From positions 5,084,001 through 5,148,000 of the forward strand of contig NZ_JADOTX010000001.1 of assembly GCF_015751765.1 (NCBI RefSeq): a stretch of DNA of 64,000 nt, read 5' to 3'. The DNA is from Micromonospora ureilytica (GTDB lineage: Bacteria; Actinomycetota; Actinomycetes; Mycobacteriales; Micromonosporaceae). A program made the translations under genes and the position numbers. Shown here piece after piece: positions 59,578-64,000 of this stretch; the stretch's first letter is position 1, and every line of letters starts with the position of its first letter. The notes below the pieces were generated by a model, which made no database searches, was not told the origin of the DNA, and was given only the letters and a program-made list of their open reading frames with translations.

Positions 59578-59603
59578 AACAGGCCCGGTGCGAAATGCCT
59601 GTT
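59578..59603. promoter_or_regulatory. Inverted repeat, putative IclR operator
   Basis: AACAGGC and GCCTGTT separated by 12 bases, located 38 bases upstream of the iclR start in the divergent region. Confidence 0.45.
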
Positions 59604-59679
59604 CGGGTCGAGGATGCCAGATCACCATCCACAGCTTGTGCCCTGCCGGTCACCAGGAGTGCTCTGAGTGGGGCTCGCG

Positions 59680-59685
59680 TAGGTT
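59680..59685 (+). promoter_or_regulatory. Putative -10 element for a leaderless start
   Basis: TAGGTT ends 9 bases before the ATG at 59695, with no ribosome site between. Confidence 0.4.
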
Positions 59686-59694
59686 TGCCGAACG

Positions 59695-60924
59695 ATGAGC
59701 GACACCTCCACAACCCCCGATCCGGCGATCGCCCAGCCCCACCCGGTCCGGGCCAGCGCCGGCGCAGTCGTCACCACAGTGGCCTGCGTACTCCCGGTCT
59801 TCCTGCTCGGCGGTCTCGCCGTGCAGATGGGCGCTGACCTCGGCTTCTCGCCGGCCGGTCTGGGCCTGGCCGTCTCCGTCTACTTCGGGGTCAGCGCGCT
59901 GGCCTCGGTGCCCTCCGGCCGCCTGGTCGAACGGTACGGACCGGCAGTGGTCGCCCGCTGCGGCATCCTGCTGGCCGCCGGGTCGATGCTGGCCGTGGCC
60001 GCCTTCGCCCGGTCGTACCCGGTGCTGGTCGGCCTGCTGGCGCTCAGCGCCGCCGCGAACGCGCTCGGCCAGTTGGCCAGCAACGCCGCGCTGGCCCAAC
60101 ACGTGCCGGCCCGGCGGCAAGGGCTGTCGTTCGGTGTCAAGCAGGCCGCCATTCCGGTCTCCACCCTGCTGGCCGGTGTCGCAGTGCCCACCATCGCGCT
60201 CACCGCCGGCTGGCGCTGGGCGTTCGTTGCCGCCGCCGTGGCCGCGCTGACGACGCTGGCCGCCGTACCCCGGCAGTTGCCCGGCCCGGCACGGCGAGCC
60301 GGTGCCACACGCGCCGGGCGGGCGACGACGGCGCTTGTGGTGATCGGCGCGGCGGCGACGTTGGCCTCGGGCGCGGCCAACTCGCTGGGCACCTTCCTGG
60401 TGGACTCCGCCGCGGCCCGGGGCCTGTCGCCGGGCCTCGCCGGCCTCACGCTGACCCTGGGTAGCGCGGTCTGCGTGGCCGCACGGGTGGGCGCCGGCTG
60501 GTTGGCCGACCGCCGCGAGACCGGCCACGTCGCCCTCATCGCCGCGATGCTGCTCGTCGGCGCGGTCGGGCTGGGCCTGCTCGCGTTGACCGGCTCGGTG
60601 CCGTTGGTGGTCGGCGTGGTGCTCGGCTTCGGCCTGGGCTGGGCCTGGCCCGGCCTGATGAACTTCGCGGTGGTCCGGCTCCACCCACAGTCACCGGCCG
60701 CCGCCACCTCGATCACCCAGACCGGGGTGTACGCGGGCGGCTGTCTCGGCCCGCTGAGCCTGGGCCCACTCGCCGCCCACCTCGGCTACCCGGCGATGTG
60801 GAGCATCGCGGCCGTGGCGATGCTGCTCGCCGCCGCCCTCATGCTCGTCGGCAGCCGACTGTTGACCCACGCCGCCGCCGCAGCGGGCCGGGGCGTGGAT
60901 CAGCTGGTGCGGTCGGCGATGTAG
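59695..60924 (+). CDS. MFS transporter (CynX/NimT-like)
   Basis: A 409-residue, 12-helix transporter. VTTVACVLPVFLLGGLAVQM forms helix 1, and the loop 2-3 region is LASVPSGRLVERYGPAVVAR, the MFS signature. Its long Gly/Ala-rich helices (AARVGAGWLADRRETGHVAL) suit the cyanate or small-anion group, though the substrate is uncertain. The 3' end overlaps the convergent polyprenyl synthase gene by 25 bases. Control by the divergent IclR regulator is likely. The transcript is probably leaderless. Confidence 0.85.
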   Translation: MSDTSTTPDPAIAQPHPVRASAGAVVTTVACVLPVFLLGGLAVQMGADLGFSPAGLGLAVSVYFGVSALASVPSGRLVERYGPAVVARCGILLAAGSMLAVAAFARSYPVLVGLLALSAAANALGQLASNAALAQHVPARRQGLSFGVKQAAIPVSTLLAGVAVPTIALTAGWRWAFVAAAVAALTTLAAVPRQLPGPARRAGATRAGRATTALVVIGAAATLASGAANSLGTFLVDSAAARGLSPGLAGLTLTLGSAVCVAARVGAGWLADRRETGHVALIAAMLLVGAVGLGLLALTGSVPLVVGVVLGFGLGWAWPGLMNFAVVRLHPQSPAAATSITQTGVYAGGCLGPLSLGPLAAHLGYPAMWSIAAVAMLLAAALMLVGSRLLTHAAAAAGRGVDQLVRSAM

Positions 60925-61985
60925 TCGCAGAGCGACTCGAGCGCGCTGCGGGACGGGCCGTTCGGCAGCGGGGCGAGCTGCGCGCGGGCCTCCTCGGCGT
61001 AGCTGCGCACGGTCTCCCGGGCCCGCTTGAGCGCCGGGCTCTCCCGGAGCAGCCCCAACGCCTCGGCGTGCAGCGCGTCGTCGGTCAACGGGCCGGTCGC
61101 CAGGATCTCCCGCAGCCGCACCGACGACGCGTCGGAGTCGTCCGCCTCGCGGGCGTAGAGCACCGGCAAGGTCGGGACACCCTCGCGCAGGTCCGTGCCG
61201 GGGGTCTTGCCCGACTGCACCGACTCGGAGGCGATGTCCAGCAGGTCGTCGGAGAGCTGGAAGGCGACGCCGATCGTCTCGCCGTACCCGGCGAGGGCCT
61301 CCACGTGCTCCGGAGCGGCGCCACCGAACATGCCGCCGAACCGGGCCGATGTGGCGATCAGCGAGCCGGTCTTCTCGGCGATCACGTGCAAATAGTGGGT
61401 CACCGGGTCGTCGTCGGCGCGCGGCCCCACCGTCTCCGCGATCTGGCCGTGCACCAGTCGCGCGAAGGTGCGCGCCTGCAACCGGACCGCCTCGGGGCCC
61501 AGGTCGGCGGCGATGTCCGCCGCGCGGGCGAAGAGGTAGTCGCCGACCAGGATGGCTACCGAGTTGGTCCACCGGGAGTTCGCGCTGGGCGCGCCCCGAC
61601 GGACGGCGGCCTCGTCCATCACGTCGTCGTGGTAGAGGGTGGCGAGGTGAGTGAGCTCCATCACCACGGCGGCCGGGACCACCTGCGCACTTGTCGGGTC
61701 ACCGAACTGGGCGCCGAGCGCCACCAGCAACGGCCGGAAACGCTTCCCGCCGGCCTCGACGAGGTGCCGGGCAGCCTCGGTGACGAACGGGTCGGCGCTG
61801 GCCACGCTGGCCCGCAACTCGACCTCGACCGTGTCGAGTAGGCCCAACACGGATGCCTCGACACGGGGATCGGCGAGGTTGAGGCCAAGCGCGCCGAACT
61901 GACTCGTGCTCGCCCGACCCCGCCGACCGCCGGAGCCGGAGGCACCTGAACGCTCGCCCGCCGGATTCACCACGCTATCAACCAT
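60900..61985 (-). CDS. Polyprenyl diphosphate synthase
   Basis: A 361-residue trans-isoprenyl synthase that builds the side chain of menaquinone. The first Asp-rich motif is THLATLYHDDVMDEAAVRRG (DDxxD form DDVMD). The second is VAFQLSDDLLDIASESVQSG, followed by GKTPGTDLREG. GGKRFRPLL near residue 80 binds isopentenyl diphosphate. Bulky residues before the first motif (LATLY) usually set chain length; a long-chain product (C35-C50) is likely. Its place beside the NADH dehydrogenase genes fits respiratory quinone supply. ATG 61985 lacks a clear ribosome site. Confidence 0.93.
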   Translation of the reverse strand: MVDSVVNPAGERSGASGSGGRRGRASTSQFGALGLNLADPRVEASVLGLLDTVEVELRASVASADPFVTEAARHLVEAGGKRFRPLLVALGAQFGDPTSAQVVPAAVVMELTHLATLYHDDVMDEAAVRRGAPSANSRWTNSVAILVGDYLFARAADIAADLGPEAVRLQARTFARLVHGQIAETVGPRADDDPVTHYLHVIAEKTGSLIATSARFGGMFGGAAPEHVEALAGYGETIGVAFQLSDDLLDIASESVQSGKTPGTDLREGVPTLPVLYAREADDSDASSVRLREILATGPLTDDALHAEALGLLRESPALKRARETVRSYAEEARAQLAPLPNGPSRSALESLCDYIADRTS

Positions 61986-62022
61986 GCCACACGCGTTCGA
62001 CCTGCTCCGGGCCGGGGATACG

Positions 62023-62062
62023 CACCGGGGGCCGGCGCGTGAACACGCGCCGACCCCCGGTG
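62023..62062 (-). terminator. Terminator after the nuo operon
   Basis: 19-base arms with one mismatch (62023-62041 and 62044-62062) around aa, 14 bases beyond the nuoN stop in the leftward direction. Confidence 0.8.
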
Positions 62063-62075
62063 ATCGATCCTTCGG

Positions 62076-63629
62076 TTATCGAACGAATTCGGCTGCTCCG
62101 GTGGCCAGATCGAGCAGCGGCGCCGGGGCGACGCCCAACACCAGGGTCGCCAGCACACCGATCATCAGCGCCGCGGAGGTGAGCCCACCGGGCACGGTGA
62201 CGGTCGGGGTGGACTCGCCCGGCTCGGAGAGCCACATCATCACCACGACCCGCAGGTACGGGAACGCGAGCACCATGCTGGTCAGCACACCGGCGATCAC
62301 CAGCCAGGCCTGGCCACCCTCCAGCGCCGGCCCGAAGATGGCGAACTTGCTGGTGAAGCCGCTGGTCAGCGGGATACCGGCGAAGGCGAGCAGGATGAAC
62401 GTGAACAGCGCGGCGAAGAACGGCGACCGCCGGCCCAGCCCGGCCCAGCGGGACAGGTGGGTGGCCTCGCCGTCCTCGTCGCGTACCAGGGTCACCACGG
62501 CGAACGCGGCCAGCACCGAGAAGCCGTAGGCGACCAGGTAGAACATCGTGCCGGCGAGCCCGTCACGGCTCGGCGCCAACACACCGACCAGCAGGTAGCC
62601 GGCGTTGGCGATCGAGGAGTACGCGAGCAGCCGCTTGATGTCGGTCTGGGTGACCGCCAGCACCGCACCCACCAGCATGGTCAGCACCGCCACCGCGCCG
62701 AGGACCGGGGTGAAGTCCCAGTTGGCGTCGGCGAACGCGACCTGGAAGACGCGCAGCAGGGCACCGAACGCGGCGACCTTGGTGCAGGCCGCCATCAACC
62801 CGGTGACCGGGGTCGGAGCGCCCTGGTAGACGTCCGGGGTCCACACGTGGAACGGGGCCGCCGCGGCCTTGAAGAGCAGACCGATGGCGAGCAGCGCCAT
62901 GCCGGCGAAGAGCAGCACCGGGCTGGCCGGTGACTCGCTCACCGCCGCGTGGATGGTGGCGAAGTCGACGCCGGCCGAGCGGCCCGGCATGCCGGCGGTG
63001 AAGCCGTAGATCAGGGCCACGCCGAACAGGAAGAACGCGGAGGCGTACGCGCCGAGCAGGAAGTACTTCATCGCCGCCTCCTGGCTCAGCAGACGCCGGC
63101 GACGGGCCAGCGCGCAGAGCAGGTAGAGCGGCAGGGAGAAGACCTCCAGCGCGATGAACATGGTCAGCAGGTCGTTCGCCGCCACGAAGATCAGCATGCC
63201 GCCGATAGCGAACGTGGTGAGCGGGTAGACCTCGGTGAGGCCGTTGCGCCCCTCGGCCTGCCGCCGGTCGTCGGCCGACTCGGCGGTCACCGCAGCCTGG
63301 GCGACGAACGCCCCGCCCCGCTCGACCGAACGGTCACCGATCAGCAGCAGCGCCATCGCGGCCAGCACCAGGATCGCGCCCTGGAGGAAGAGCGTCGGCC
63401 CGTCGATCGCGAGGGACTGGCCGGCGGTGATGATCCGCTCGTCGGCGCTGAGGACCACCATGGTCAGTGCCGCGAGCACCGCCAGCAGCGCCAACGTCAG
63501 CTGCACCACGTGCCGCCAGCGCCGAGGCACCAGGGCCTCGACCAGCACGCCGAGCAACGCCGTGCCCAGCATGATCAGGATCGGAGCGATCGCCGCGTAG
63601 TCGATCGACGGCAGTTTCAACTCGGTCAC
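62076..63629 (-). CDS. nuoN: NADH-quinone oxidoreductase subunit N
   Basis: A 517-residue, 14-helix membrane subunit of respiratory complex I, one of the antiporter-like proton channels. Family landmarks include FIALEVFSLPLYLLCALARR (the Glu in helix 5), AAAPFHVWTPDVYQGAPTPV with the charged Lys/His region, and TQTDIKRLLAYSSIANAGYL. GTG 63629 overlaps the nuoM stop by four bases (GTGA). It is the last gene of the nuo operon, followed by the terminator at 62023-62062. Confidence 0.96.
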   Translation of the reverse strand: MTELKLPSIDYAAIAPILIMLGTALLGVLVEALVPRRWRHVVQLTLALLAVLAALTMVVLSADERIITAGQSLAIDGPTLFLQGAILVLAAMALLLIGDRSVERGGAFVAQAAVTAESADDRRQAEGRNGLTEVYPLTTFAIGGMLIFVAANDLLTMFIALEVFSLPLYLLCALARRRRLLSQEAAMKYFLLGAYASAFFLFGVALIYGFTAGMPGRSAGVDFATIHAAVSESPASPVLLFAGMALLAIGLLFKAAAAPFHVWTPDVYQGAPTPVTGLMAACTKVAAFGALLRVFQVAFADANWDFTPVLGAVAVLTMLVGAVLAVTQTDIKRLLAYSSIANAGYLLVGVLAPSRDGLAGTMFYLVAYGFSVLAAFAVVTLVRDEDGEATHLSRWAGLGRRSPFFAALFTFILLAFAGIPLTSGFTSKFAIFGPALEGGQAWLVIAGVLTSMVLAFPYLRVVVMMWLSEPGESTPTVTVPGGLTSAALMIGVLATLVLGVAPAPLLDLATGAAEFVR

Positions 63630-64000
63630 TTTGCCGCCTCCTGGACGGTGCCCACCGACGGGGCCGGGTCGGTTCTGCCGATGTCGTCCATGGTCGCCTG
63701 GACGGCCGGGTTGATCACGTCAGTGACCGGCTTCGGGAAGAAGCCGAGCAGCACGATCAGCGCGATCAGCGGGGCGACCACGACCTTCTCACGCAGGTTG
63801 AGGTCCCGGCGCATGCCGTCGACCTCGGTCAACGCCGGGTTGAGGGTGCCCTGGGTGGTGCGCTGCACCATCCACAGCACGTACGCGGCGGCCAGGATGA
63901 TACCGAGCGTGGCGATGACCGCTACCGGCTTGTTCACAGTGAAGGTGCCGATCAGCACCAGGAACTCGGAGATGAACGGCGCCGTACCCGGCAGCGCCAG
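63626..64000 (-). CDS. nuoM: NADH-quinone oxidoreductase subunit M (5' part outside window)
   Basis: Only the C-terminal about 124 residues are present. The frame is open to the window edge: LALPGTAPFISEFLVLIGTF matches the conserved GLPG-x-xxFxxE region of NuoM, then TLGIILAAAYVLWMVQRTTQ and the last helix VVVAPLIALIVLLGFFPKPV. The homology to NuoM, rather than NuoL or NuoN, follows from the order nuoM-nuoN and the VLWMVQR motif. It overlaps nuoN by four bases. It moves protons as part of complex I. Confidence 0.93.
   Translation of the reverse strand: MALPGTAPFISEFLVLIGTFTVNKPVAVIATLGIILAAAYVLWMVQRTTQGTLNPALTEVDGMRRDLNLREKVVVAPLIALIVLLGFFPKPVTDVINPAVQATMDDIGRTDPAPSVGTVQEAAK

Overview
The window is GC-rich actinobacterial DNA with short overlapping operons, many GTG starts and almost no intergenic waste. 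A Micromonosporaceae host (Micromonospora or Salinispora type) is the best inference. The grounds are gene content and order: an MFS-thymidylate kinase fusion beside holB, topA, a bldG-type anti-anti-sigma pair beside hppA, the Tad/Flp locus, and the HAD - degenerate Fic - acsA block. The same core order (holB, topA, helicase, Tad genes, HAD phosphatase, acs, epoxide-hydrolase-like) is known from Mycobacterium Rv3644c-Rv3670 and from Streptomyces around SCO3540-SCO3563. No rRNA, tRNA, CRISPR array, integrase or complete insertion sequence was seen.

Layout. 0-5.2 kb: a YbaB-like nucleoid protein (cut), holB, the MFS-tmk fusion and a PLP racemase/aldolase-fold enzyme. 5.2-8.5 kb: a TetR regulator divergent from a sugar-lactone oxidase, then a DUF559 nuclease-like gene bracketed by two near-identical palindromes. 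8.5-16.6 kb: topA, a hypothetical-lipoprotein pair, the proton pyrophosphatase hppA, and the bldG/anti-sigma pair. 16.8-20.2 kb: a DEAD/DEAH helicase, a small protein and a LURP-one-like protein. 20.6-26 kb: seven overlapping Tad/Flp pilus genes read leftward. 26.2-34.6 kb: an accessory stretch interrupting the conserved order. It holds an ECF sigma module, a serine hydrolase, hypothetical and broken genes, a TmrB-like ATPase, an MFS pump with a divergent ArsR-type regulator, and repeated hairpin elements near its ends.

34.6-45.3 kb: HAD phosphatase, a Fic-fold protein that has lost its active site, acetyl-CoA synthetase, two tandem secreted M6 metalloproteases, and an alpha/beta hydrolase without a visible nucleophile. 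45.3-53 kb: a type VII secretion (T7SS) satellite locus with mycosin, two WXG100 proteins, EccE, and a large SseB-domain protein overlapped by a small gene. The core subunits EccB, EccC and EccD are absent from the window. 53-64 kb: holin-like membrane protein, GNAT, RarD, an ECF sigma/zinc anti-sigma pair, a PhoX-type phosphatase, IclR with a divergent MFS transporter, a polyprenyl diphosphate synthase, and nuoN with the end of nuoM.

Functionally the window joins replication (holB, tmk, topA), energy metabolism (hppA, nuoMN, acsA, the isoprenoid chain for menaquinone), developmental and stress signalling (bldG, two ECF modules) and the cell surface (Tad pilus, T7SS, metalloproteases). The observations most worth following are the SseB-domain/small-gene pair in the T7SS locus, the palindrome-bracketed DUF559 cassette and its wider palindrome family, the array of three hairpins with G-rich loops near 34.3 kb, and two conserved-position proteins that keep an enzyme fold while lacking catalytic residues.
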